Assembly: GCF_943734655.1 (NCBI RefSeq)
Contig: NC_071353.1
Coordinates: 79,932,909 to 79,996,908, forward strand
Direction of reading: 5' to 3'
DNA length: 64,000 nt
Source: Sabethes cyaneus
Lineage: Eukaryota > Arthropoda > Insecta > Diptera > Culicidae
The notes beneath the pieces were generated by a model, which did no database searches, was not told the DNA's origin, and saw only the letters and a list, made by a program, of their open reading frames with translations. The translations under genes were made by a program, and so were the position numbers. This document shows positions 10,162 through 20,399 of the stretch, piece by piece. The stretch's first letter is position 1. Each line of letters opens with the position of its first letter.

Positions 10162-11006
10162 TATTGCACAAATAAATAGCACAATTGAATAATCGAACTA
10201 TAAAAATTTGTACGAAATTATTACTTTTATTTAAATGCATACAAAAGTATCCAGAAAATCAAAATCTATTATGTTGATTCTATGTTGAAAATGCATCTTT
10301 TTCATTAAAATACATTATTTAGTCATAACAATGTCTGGAAGCTTCAGGTAAACGTATTTAAACATACTTTTACTAGCAATTCAGATAGAATAACGCATGC
10401 CCCGGATATTCAAAACACCATATCTCGCAAACTACCAATATTGTCTTTTCTAGTTAAGTGATTCTTATGTAGAATTTGTCTGGGGAACATTTTGAGCATA
10501 TTTATTTGAAAATAAAATTGGGGGTGCTTTGAGATATTCGCATTTTTCATTTTAAATTGCAAAAAAATGAATGATGTTAACAATTTAAATAAAAACTGAT
10601 AACATCATTCGATTGCGCGGCCAAACCCTTTGAAAAAGTATATTGGTATGTCTTCACATCAAGCCGTTTCAGAGATATTTAAATCAGAAAAATGACTTTT
10701 TTTGAAAGTCTGTAAAAAAGGAAGCAGCGCCACTGCTAGGGGAATTGATCAATCGGCGTAAAACTTCGGGAAATTGATAATTAGAATAGACCGTTGTATT
10801 TGTATTAAAAGATGTGGCTTTTCGGTCTCGGGTTTCTTACGAAAACTTTATTTTACGTTTTCGGCTGACGTTTCGAAGGTCTATGCCTTCATCCTCGGAG
10901 CAACTATTGTTATAAAACATTACAATTATTTAAACAATCTTCGTCATTACACATACAATTACTTCTTCTGTTGGGTACTCTCACCACTGCGTCCATTATT
11001 TTGAAC
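10162..11006. other. Non-coding stretch, one ribozyme-like motif
   Basis: No gene is recognised. A motif at about 10857-10905 read on the minus strand resembles the hammerhead-like signature often found next to Penelope-type elements (GGATGA, a short stem AGG/CCT, then CGAAACGTC), but the core is not canonical. Confidence 0.3.
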
Positions 11007-11008
11007 TA

Positions 11009-11412
11009 CAGTGGACCCCCGTTCGTTTGAACGGTTCCTCATGCAAACTAACGGGGTTACTTTTTAATTTGAAAAACTGGTAACCCGAAATATACTGAAA
11101 CCGCTGTGAACTGGCCGCCCTGCTCTTTGTTATTGTTTTGGTGGTTTGTTTTAGTCGGCAGTTGCAAGTGCGAATATTGCATTTTCCGATCGAATTTCTA
11201 TCTTAATCGTTAGGAAAACGAAATGTGAAACCGATTAAACACGCTAGGTCAGTACAAATAAATCGTGTTTATGTGCATTGTCTGCATAAACAAATGATAT
11301 TATGTTGAGAATGACATTTGAACCATTTTTAATTTGCACGTCGTGCAAACCAGCGGGGTTCAGATTAAAAAGTGTTCAGATTAAAAATGGCCAAACGAAC
11401 GGGGGTCTACGG
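11009..11412. mobile_element. Tigger/pogo-like MITE, copy 1, 404 bp
   Basis: The left terminus CAGTGGACCCCCGTTCG matches the reverse-complemented right terminus CCGTAGACCCCCGTTCG. TA flanks both ends (11007-11008, 11413-11414). The inside has no open frame of interest. A diverged second copy is at 25661-25989, and the two share the internal 'GCAAACTAACG' and 'AACTGG' blocks. Confidence 0.8.
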
Positions 11413-11922
11413 TATTGTGGTATTACAATTACAATTACTTACAACGTTAACAAATGTTTTCTTAGTCAAGTGTTTGCATTTAAACGTGAGAATGTTGATT
11501 TTGTTTAACCCTCTATACTGAAAGCATAACAAAATGAACGGAAACGGACTTTTTACAACTAACTATTGTATAAGATAATTTAAAATTCTAACTTACACTA
11601 TAACCTTCCACGCACATCACAACCAGACCGATTATTCCAATGTGAACTTTCTAATATGCTGCTGTAAACCAAAGTAAATTGATATATACCAGGTATATGA
11701 CAATGCGAGCTGTCATATACACTTTGCACTAACACATCTACACTAGTTCTGAGATTTCGAGCATTTTGTACGGAAAATTAGTTAATTTTTTAAAAAAATC
11801 GTTGGATACGCAAGATTTGTCTTTTTTTTCTTACAGCTTTTATGTTTATGCTTAGAACATTATTTCTAGTATGTATTTTCATGAATACAATGAAGTGCAA
11901 CATTCCAAATTGCAAGCGGAAA

Positions 11923-12310
11923 TTTTGACGTAGGACTACGTCTTTGTTTACTATACTGGGACTGGGTAGCACTTTGTGAAAACGAAAATAGAAGTGTAAC
12001 GTTTGAATGAAAGATTTCAAAAGCTAATAACTACTAAACTACTGAACGAAACTGAACAATTTATATGTCGTTGGATGGATAAAATGACCAGCAATTTTTT
12101 AGAGAGTGAGAGAGTAATTTTAAGGGGGGTGTAAGAGGGGGGGGCTCCAATACAAATGAAACACAAATTTCCTTAAAACTCAAGAACTAATCTAGCAAAT
12201 GGAACCAAATTTGGCATATGGGGGTTTTTGCAGGCATGGATTTATTTTTTGATGGTTTGAGGCCCTTACCCCTGTGGTAAGATGATAAGGATTCTCATTC
12301 AAAAAACCGA
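11923..12310 (+). repeat. Family D terminus joined to a Helitron-like array unit
   Basis: The first ~180 bp, starting at the palindrome GACGTAGGACTACGTC (11927-11942), are repeated in reverse at 17100-17301. The following part (about 12085-12305) is one array unit of the Helitron-like family found at 49.7-62.6 kb, including 'GGAACCAAATTTGGCAT' and the ACCCCTGTGGTA block. The border between the two is not sharp. Confidence 0.55.
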
Positions 12311-13420
12311 ATTTTTTGCGTATGTGCCATACTTTCTGCTATGTAACAAGCGGAAAGCTGTGAAAGTAAACTAGTAAAACCTTCTAGGAGCAAAAAACAA
12401 TTAACCGACGCCGCTAACTTACGTGCCTGTTGCCATTCATGTCAAAAGAGAAGGACATTCGAATGGTACGTCAAATTTGCGATGAACATGCTTTGACTTT
12501 GATGCTATTTGTAACCAATGGCCCTTTTAAAGGCCACAAGCCAGTAAAAGTAAGATTATTGAAACATGTCAAACTACGCATAATCTTATTTAGTACAATA
12601 ATCTGTGAACTGGTCATTCATTACTATTTCAATCGTTATGATGCACACAAGTGATTTTTAAAAGAAATCTCTATGTCTCAATGGTTGCAGGCGTTGTACT
12701 TATGAACCCTCCCTCGTCCATGTATTTTCAAAGCCACCGTTGCATTCAATGAAGAATTGAATCTGAATTTTTCACTCTACTCTTTCATTCTGTTAGACAA
12801 TGGCACTCGCAGATTCTTAAAACATACATATGCCAAAAATGCAGTTTACATTAGTCTTTGATCTAATGATCTGATATAGTCCTACGTCACCCTTTCGTAC
12901 AAACCTTAGGGCTGTATACCTTGTAGTTTTTTCGTCAAAGTGATATCAAGATGTCTCAAAGAAATGTCCTTATATCGCTTTCCTACAAGTAGTAACACAA
13001 AAAAGAAATTCTTTAAAATGTTCGGACATGATTGTTCAATAAGCAGCATGAGCAACATTGTAATCCGCCCGCGATATTTTTCGTCTGATTTCTGGTAAGC
13101 TTTTAAAGTGTTAATTAACATCTAAGACTGTTTTGTAGCAATCTAAGATTGCTTTTTATGGTTTTCTACGTAGTGTTGAGACAAGAGCATATATATCAAA
13201 CAACGTGAGCGGGCAAATTTATGATAAAAAGGTATCATCTTGGAACAGTGACTTCAACTTAAGAATTTTCAAGCAGTAGCACAAGCATCTATTCGAATAA
13301 AAGTATTATTTAAAAGAAGATATCAGAGGCAGATATTCAAGAGCACCATGCAAGCAAAATGTTGGACGGAACGTGTTTTAATTTAAGCAACCGTATACCG
13401 TATTAATCGTGAAGTATTAG

Positions 13421-13747
13421 CACAGAGAACAGACATCCATTCAGGAACAAATTTTTCGGTAATTCTTGGATAAAATTTCAAATTAAAATCACCTAATATG
13501 CTAGCGTCACCACCACTATAGTTTCCCAACTAAATGATTCTTTTGATTTGCACACTGACAACCTTTGGCTCCTATGGCGCTACTATATATGGACAATAAG
13601 CGTTATGCTAGCGCCAGAAGCTAGCTGTTGTGAGTTTAGTGTAAAATTTTCTGCGCCTTCAGCGACATCATCACTATACTTTCCCAACTAATTTGACATA
13701 AGTTTTATCCAAGTGGGGACCTTTCGCTTGGATGTCTGTTCTCTGTG
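13421..13747. mobile_element. MITE, 327 bp, 7-bp target duplication
   Basis: The inverted ends CACAGAGAACAGACATCCA (13421-13439) and its exact complement (13729-13747) are flanked by GTATTAG on both sides. Related blocks such as 'TTTCCCAACTAA' appear twice in the interior. It is nested inside the hAT-like element at 11670-14053. The 7-bp duplication does not by itself decide the superfamily. Confidence 0.8.
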
Positions 13748-14119
13748 GTATTAGAAACATTAATTCATTTTTCAATTGCACATCGAAATAGTTAGTCACC
13801 CATGTTCTCAAATTTTATACGCATAATTCAAGAAGGCTACAAGTGCAAATGACTTTAAAATATATTCCTTACATTTCATTGTAAATGTTCAAATATTTCT
13901 CTGGAATAATATAGCTGCATTCATTAATTACAATTAATTTAGTTTTAATTTTCATGCAAGTTCCACCATATTTCAGAACTATTTCTTCTTCTTTCTACAC
14001 ACACTGATGCAACCCTCGATGGTCACATACCTGGTATATATCAATTTACTTTGCTGTAAACGAAGCTTATACTGTATTTAATTTGAGAGACGGAGAGAAA
14101 GAGAGCAAAAATTAGACGG

Positions 14120-14632
14120 TTACTGAGCAAGTGAATGCAAAATACCCGAATATGCCACATTTAAATTGTTCGTATCAGTTCTAAAATTAATTGTAAGTTG
14201 GTCCGTAAATATATGGCACATTTCAAGTATTTGCAGTGCTTGAACTCGATTATCTTGATTTAAAATCGTTACTTTGGATAGATCAAAATTATGATCATTA
14301 TCTATCATGTGTACCATCAGCGCCGTCTTTTTGAACTCATCTTTTTTGTTACTCTCCGCACTGCCCGACGCATTAAACTCTTGATATCGTTTCATAAGTG
14401 AACGATGACCAGACAAACGTTGTTTGAGTTGTTGTGTTGTCAACCCAATGTATGCACTGTCGCAGTCTATGCAAGGTATGCGATAGATTACATTGCGCTT
14501 AAAAAGTTTTGGAGTCGGATCTTTTAATTTTGAAAACAAAATTGAATTTGTTTTCGAACACTTAAAACCAGGGCTTGAAAAGGGATCGCAAGTTGAATGT
14601 GACTGCCGTGAATGCGAACTTTCCGCATTCAA
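14120..14632 (-). pseudogene. Penelope-like element GIY-YIG endonuclease
   Basis: A 170-codon frame. Residues 49-63 carry the GIY-YIG signature in its Penelope form (YRIPC at 50-54, then YIG at 61-63) with a CxxC pair between them, followed by R72 and H76 and a KKTALMVHMIDNDH segment. This domain sits C-terminal to the reverse transcriptase in Penelope-like elements and nicks the target. Here it is separated from the RT by roughly 600 bp of unrelated sequence. The N-terminal ~20 residues may not belong to the protein. It is probably a dead remnant. Confidence 0.85.
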
Positions 14633-14639
14633 ACTCCGC

Positions 14640-15225
14640 TTTTTGAACGATCATTTGACTGTTTTTTCAATTCAGTCAAGCTGCCGCTTGCGCTGCTGCC
14701 GTCTTACAATTCATGCGGCATCTCTGCAAAAGCAAACAGTCGATCTCCCGTTTTGCTTTGCGCTTTGAGAATATAAACTGCAAACTGACTGGAAGCATAC
14801 GGTGACGTATTTTTTCGTTTCTCTTTTTGTCTCCAAATCGGCTGCTCACAGTAATAGTTTGTCACCCGGACGTCGGTCCGACGCAAGCAAAATATTCGTT
14901 TGTATTGGACGGAGTCCGACCGACTTCTTCCATGCACATGTAGTGGTTGTTTTTTTTGTAGTATTGAATCATACGATTGTGCGGTTGCTTTTCGTAAGCG
15001 TGGTGACTGCCAGTCATTTGACTGTTTTGCAGTCATTCGCTGCTCCAAACGGTAAAGGCAACTTGATCGAAACGAAAATGTTAAAAAGCTTTAGAATCCG
15101 TTCATACTACTGCGTGCCATCGGCGTTTGACTGAGCAAACTGCCAGTTGTGTTATGCATAGCGTTCGTATTCCATCACTAAACGGACGGTGTGAACTTGA
15201 ATGCGCGTTGGTGGGACTGCGGTAG
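14640..15225. other. Foreign sequence between RT and endonuclease of the Penelope-like element
   Basis: In Penelope-like proteins the RT C-terminus joins the GIY-YIG linker within tens of residues. Here the RT homology stops near 15235 and the linker restarts near 14610. The intervening sequence shows no homology in any frame. TTTGACTG occurs near 14656, 15017 and 15126, but no clean terminal inverted repeats or target duplication were found, so the inserted element is unidentified. Confidence 0.5.
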
Positions 15226-15731
15226 AAAAAAAGGATCGGTCGAAGCCCTGTAAAACCCAATTTAACGTTTTTGAAGTTTCTGCGTATTATTCTTGCAAGT
15301 GCGGGAGTTAGAGCGTCAACGTGATGAAGAGATCGATAAACTTGCGGTGTATTCTCAGTGGTAACACTATTTCCATTTCCATTTGCCACTCTGTTCATCA
15401 AGCGGTTGACGAGAGCGATCGGGTAATTGTTTTTAGCCAAATACTCACGCACCGTTTTCTTCTTCTCTGCTAGCGGTTTGCATGTTGATAAGCGAAAAAC
15501 TCGACTTATGAAACCGCTAGCCGTGTTAAGCTTCTGTGTTAGTGGGTGCAACGAAAGATAATTTAAAATTCGTCCCGAAGAAACGGATTTCATGTACCAG
15601 TCGGTGACGATTTTTTGTTCCTCGGTTCTTATTAGAATCATATCTAAGTAGGGCAAACGATTTTCATTTTCAACTTCACACGTGAATTGAATATGAGTCG
15701 TACGCGTTGAGAGCGTTCTTAACATGCTCAA
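15225..15731 (-). pseudogene. Penelope-like reverse transcriptase, C-terminal part
   Basis: The minus-strand frame reads IQFTCEVENENRLPYLD, TDWYMKSVSSGRILNYLS and further to IIRRNFKNVKLGF. These match the Penelope RT region after the catalytic motif (LPFLD, WYRKP, SGR.LNY.S.HP). It is in a different frame from the upstream RT core; the slip is near 15700. The open frame continues to 15102 but the last ~40 codons are not RT-like. Confidence 0.85.
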
Positions 15732-16032
15732 TTTTGTTTGGGGGAACAGCGGCTATCAAATCGTCCACGTATTTTTTAACAAATGGAATGGGAATATCGA
15801 TCATCTTCAGCACATTGTCTAGTAGCGTTTCCATTACGAGGTCAGCAAGTGCCGGGGAGAGAGGATTCCCCATTGCAGTGCCTGCCAATTGCCGAAAGTA
15901 CATGCCACGGAAGACGAAATAACTGGAGGAGACTTTCGGGAAATTGGTTGTGGGGTCGGAATGAATAATTATGCCAACTTTGGTTGAAATCGCTGATGGT
16001 CGAATCCAAACGTTTGAGATGGAATGATCCAT
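15676..16032 (-). pseudogene. Penelope-like reverse transcriptase catalytic core
   Basis: A 118-codon frame with GTAMGNPLSP at residues 51-60 and the catalytic YVDD at 88-91 (FVKKYVDDLIAAVP). These are diagnostic for Penelope-like elements rather than LINEs. The upstream ~200 residues of the family are missing: sequence above 16032 is unrelated. The element is therefore 5' truncated, frameshifted near 15700 and interrupted at 14640-15225. Confidence 0.88.
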
Positions 16033-17099
16033 ATTAGTTTTTCACATATGACAAAGGTAAACAGTTAAACCCTTTTCAAAATATGCTCGTGAAATGTTTG
16101 CAAATGTACTCTAACAACATATTTTAATCATATCAACTAGAAAAACGTCAAAAATTCTAGAAAAACTCGAAAATATTTTTGTCCGCCTGCTTGTATGGAA
16201 ATCCCCCATAGTGCGTCAGTGCGATCGTGCGATAAATGAGCAGACGGCGAACCAAGTGTGCTATTTTATAGTCACTATCACTGCCGCTGCTACTTGTAAG
16301 CTAGTGTAGGTGTTGGGGGAAACCAGATCGACTGCTGCTGCTGCTCAAATGATTATCCGACGCTGAATGAGCAAGCATTTTCCATGTTTACCATGGTATA
16401 ACGCAAAATGGAACGTTATCTACCATTTAGAAAGTGTAGAAAAATCTTTCCATTCTTCAATTACTATAGTTCTTATAAGAACTGTTTAAGACCACAATGG
16501 CCTGCTGCTGAATTTGCTGCCCGTCAGTCGATCCGTTTCCATTTGCACCAACATTCAGTGTTGGTTTGCGATAATTGCCATTGAAATTGCCGCCAACATG
16601 CCATCGGCTATGCCTCGAATTGCCATTAATTGCCGCAAAAGTTCTTCAATTTGCATCCAATTGCCGGTGTTGCCGCCAAAATGCCATCGTTTTTACTTCC
16701 AATTGCTGTCGCTGTTGCCGCCAAATGCCGTTGGTTTCGCCAGCCAATATAGGCTGCTGCTGCTTAAATGATTGTCCGACACTGATTGAGCAAGCTATCG
16801 AACAATTTCGCATGTCTGCGATGGGGATAATGCAAAATGTAGCGTAAAGTGCATCGTGTGGGATTGCCCGCTGATTCCGCTTGTCTTCGGGGTCGGTGTT
16901 GCCGTCAATAGCCATCGATGTTGCCAATTGGATTGGAAAAGGGGTGTGGCTTACAAAGTGGTCTCAAAGGTTATCATTTGGATCCAAATCCTTTGGTGTA
17001 TCTAATTGTCGTCCGTGCCTGTGAAGCTAGGCGATCACAAGGGAAATGTATGGGAAAATTCGACCTTAAAACTTTACACACATTTTCACTATTTAGCGT
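16033..17099. other. Non-coding stretch with an internal ~45-bp duplication
   Basis: No gene is recognised. 'CTGCTGCT..AAATGATT' followed by TCCGAC and GAGCAAGC occurs near 16335-16375 and again near 16750-16795. Between about 16575 and 16740 a TTGCCGCCAA/ATGCCATCG phrase recurs several times, giving long but low-complexity open frames on both strands that I do not regard as genes. Confidence 0.4.
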
Positions 17100-17301
17100 A
17101 TAAAAAATTATTATTAATATGTTACTATAAAATTGCTGGACATTTTATCTATCCAACGACATATTAACTGTTATGTTTCGTTCAGTAGTATAGTAGCTAT
17201 TAGCGTTTGAAATATTTCATTCAAACGTTACACTTCTATTTTTCGTTTTTACAAAGTGCTATCCAGTCCCAGTATAGTAAACAAAGACGTAGTCCTACGT
17301 C
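17100..17301 (-). repeat. Family D terminus (reverse copy)
   Basis: This is the reverse complement of about 11927-12100, ending with GACGTAGTCCTACGTC at 17286-17301, directly before the Gypsy fragment. Its facing orientation to 11927 could reflect one larger inverted-repeat element or two separate copies; no target duplication was found for either reading. Confidence 0.55.
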
Positions 17302-17889
17302 AAAATCGTGAGGCACCAAAATTATTCGCAAAATTCTTCGTTGTAAACGGGACCAAACTGTCGCTATTAGGATACCGCACATCGGAAGAATTGGGCTTGA
17401 TAAAAATATGTACTTCATGTATAGAAAATGAAGATGCCAGATGTTTTAGCGTTGAAGAATTTCCAAAGATTTCTCTCGAAGGTGTCCGGGTCAAGGTCAA
17501 TGAAACGATAATTCCAAAACAAATAATTCGATATAATATTCCGAAGGCGTTTGAAAGTTCTGTTAATGAGCGACTCGTAAGTATGGAATCCAAAGGAATT
17601 ATCGAGAGGGCAGATAAAGAATCTGACATCATCACATTTGTATCACCAATGGTGCTGGTCCCGAAGGGAGTACGTGACTTCAGAATAGTTATAGATTATC
17701 GAGAGGTTAACAAGGCGATTGTCCGGGAACCATACCCAATGCCATCTCCAGACAAGATATGGACAGATATTCCTCACAATAACGGTACATTATTCTTTAC
17801 AAAATTGGATCTTTAAGATGCATATTTTCATGTGGAACTGCATGAAGATGTTCGACATCTTACCACTTTTATGTCTGCTAATGGATTAA
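17302..17889 (+). pseudogene. Ty3/Gypsy pol fragment: end of protease and start of RT
   Basis: The plus frame from about 17305 has the end of an aspartic-protease domain (LSLLGYRTSEELGL) and then the Gypsy RT N-terminus (VSPMVLVPKG, FRIVIDYREVNKAI, FFTKLDL). A stop at 17814-17816 interrupts the LDL..DAYFHVELHED motif, whose remainder is in frame downstream. At 17886 the sequence hits TTAA and a piggyBac-like insertion; the RT resumes at 24652. The fragment lacks gag, integrase and LTRs. Confidence 0.85.
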
Positions 17890-17962
17890 GGGGGCATAGT
17901 ACTTTTTCAATAATATAAAATCGAAATTTTTTTATTGTTTATATCAAAAGATTAACATTTTT

Positions 17963-19948
17963 ACCTTTGTTATACTATATAACAAAGGTTTAGAAATTGG
18001 TCGAAAAACACGAAATTGATCCGAGGCCCGGAGGGCCGAATCACATATACCAATCGATAGAGCTCGACGAACTGAGCAATGTCTGTGTGTGTGTGTATGT
18101 GTGTATGTGTGTATGTGTGTATGTGCAGCTCGTTTCTATCGCCTGTTTCTCAAAGGTGGCTGAACCGATTTGACCGCTTTTACTTTTGTTTGAAAGGTAT
18201 TATTGCCTAGTATATCACTATTGAATTGCATTGCTGTCTGGCGTTTCGTTTAAAAGTTATAAGCAAAAATGTGAAAACTACGTGATACGCGTTTCTCCAG
18301 AACTACGCAATCAATTTGAACGATCTTAGTACCAAACGAAAGCTCTTGCTATTACTAAACTTTTTACCAAGTTTTATTGAAAACGGACAAGCAGTTTAAA
18401 AGTTAGCCTTAAAAAACCGGTTTTGACTAGGTACAAATGATCGCCTGTTTCTCAGAGTTGGCTGAACCGATTTATGCGCTATTATTCTCATTTGAAAGGT
18501 AATATAGCCTAATAGATCACTATTGATTTGTTTTTTGATTGGACGTTTAATTTAAAAGTTATGAGCAATTGTATACAACACATTAAAATTTGCAATTATT
18601 TTCGACTATTTCATCTTAGATAATTTATCTAGTTTAAATTTTTTTGGCATCAAATTAGAGGTTTAATTGCTGCAAATATATCTGCAAAATTTCAGAAGAA
18701 TTGGTTTTGCCGGTCAAAAGATATTAACCCTTGAACACTCGCGCCAACTTTTGTAACACGGTTGCTCGCGGGAGACAATAGCCCAAAACCAAAAAAATGT
18801 GCGCATTAGAGTTTTGACTAGGAAAAACTGGTTTTAGGTTTATCGCACCTTTGGAAGAGTTTCTTGAAATTGCAAGCTCTATCGTCTGGTAGAATTTAAA
18901 TTTTGATTAATCCCCCTAAAAGTGAAATAAAAAAAATATTTTTCTTCAGTTTCAATATAACACATTGATGTGTTCTGTAAAGTTGAAGAGTATATTATTA
19001 CAAGAAACTTTGCTGAAGACAGTAACCTTCTATCTCTTCAGCGAAGAGAGAAAAATCTTATTTATTTGTCAAATCAGTTTTTCCATTTTAGCTCGTTTTG
19101 TAATTGTTGTATGACTTTTTCATGTTGTACAAATAGTAAAAATACACAACTTTGCTGAACATAGTATACCTCTATAATTGCTTGTTTAGGAACTGTAGAA
19201 CTTTGATTATAAAAATATCCTAGTTTTGACCCCAAATTACTAGACTACCGACAGACGGATACATTTAAAACATTTTACTTTTGCTGATAGTTTTGTTGCA
19301 TACAGACACTATTTTTCCATATGGAGAAACGAGAGAAAGTTCCAGCTGGGGCCTATTGCGGTACACCTCACATACTGATTGCTTCGTTTCTGTGATGTCA
19401 GTTTTTGCTGATCTATTTTGCCAACAGTTTAAAGTATTAATGCATTGAATAATTATGGTATTTTGCTCATAACAAGTTTATTGAAAAATATACGTTAGTT
19501 AAACATCAATTTCTAACTTTATAACAATATGGCATTCTAAAATCTACACGTGTTGTACAAAATACAACAGCGTGAGTAACCGAAGGTTAATAAAAATTGA
19601 TGAAAACTTTATTGAATCAATTAGAATGGCATTACAGTAAATTATGCATAGTTCAAAACCTTTAAACTAGACCTTTACTACGCAATGTATATGTTAAATA
19701 ATAATATTTCCTCTTACAACTTACTTTTACTTGCATTTACTCAAATTAGTAACAACTTACTTATACTTTCTCAGCAATTTCATGAAAAAAGGATCTATCA
19801 AAATTTATAAGTGCTCCTATTTTGTTCAAATTTTGTAAACTTTTTGAATTGCCAAAAAAAATTATGTAAACAAACGCACTACACAACGTTAACGTAGATG
19901 CAGACCGTATAACAAAGGTTCTTTCACCACTAGGTGGATTAAATCGGG
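17963..19948 (+). repeat. Family A copy 2, full length (~2 kb)
   Basis: A complete family A repeat. It has the 5' end ACCTTTGTTATAC with its hairpin partner ATAACAAAGG, about 80 bp of conserved leader, a TG-rich microsatellite (about 18080-18125), diverged internal modules, and the 3' end with GTATAACAAAGG, the CCACTAGGTGG hairpin and ATTAAATCGGG followed by T. There is no coding sequence. The 12-bp subterminal inverted repeat CCTTTGTTATAC / GTATAACAAAGG is perfect. Confidence 0.8.
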
Positions 19949-20169
19949 TTTTAGCATATGTGTTTGAAGCCATTTCGATGAATTCCAAAAAATGACAAAG
20001 TTACAGTTATTTGTACCGCGCATGTCTGGAACGATTGCACAGCACATAAAAACTTCAATGCCGTTTTTCTCGGAACCAGGTTTTCAAAGTCGGTACCATA
20101 GAACGTACTCAAGAACGGCTCAAGCAATTTTCATGATTCTTTTTTTGTTTTAAAGCCAACAAAATTATC

Positions 20170-20340
20170 TAGTGTTTGACCCATCCTTTGTTCGATGTTG
20201 CAATTTTTGTATTTTTTAGAATTGTTTAAAGTCAATTTTTTCGACGAAAACCCTTACTTTTATGTTTGAATGTCCGCCATTTTGTTATGCCTTCGAATTT
20301 TAAAAAAAGGATGGGTCAAACACGAGATAATTTAGTATAC
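20170..20340. repeat. Inverted repeat within the piggyBac-like element
   Basis: A copy of 'GTGTTTGACCCATCCTTT' near 20173-20192 is complemented by AAAGGATGGGTCAAACAC near 20307-20327, giving arms of about 24 bp around a ~115-bp loop. The same phrase is present once in the second copy near 62822-62840, just before a family A insertion. Confidence 0.6.
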
Positions 20341-20399
20341 TTTCATGTAGTTTTGGAATTTTTCAATTCGGATAAGCCCCCGAGCGCAATTCATGTTTT

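Larger units (their letters stand above)
11670..14053. mobile_element. hAT-like element, 8-bp target duplication, 2.4 kb
   Basis: Terminal inverted repeats of about 27 bp begin CAAAGTAAATTGATATATAC at 11670 and end with the complement at 14053. The first five bases fit the hAT terminal rule YARNG. The 8-bp flanks CTGTAAAC at 11662-11669 and 14054-14061 are identical. No transposase is recognisable, so this is non-autonomous. It has been invaded by a small MITE (13421-13747), a Helitron-like array fragment (about 12085-12305) and a sequence ending in GACGTAG..CTACGTC. Confidence 0.8.

Noticed and set aside
16514..16927. Three overlapping ~90-codon frames on both strands
   Set aside because: They derive from recurring TTGCCGCCAA phrases, with all frames open and no domain; treated as low-complexity DNA.
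11927..17301. A single 5.4 kb element bounded by the two facing family D ends
   Set aside because: The left family D copy lies inside a well-defined hAT-like element that ends at 14053, so one element spanning 11927-17301 would cross that border; no target duplication supports it.
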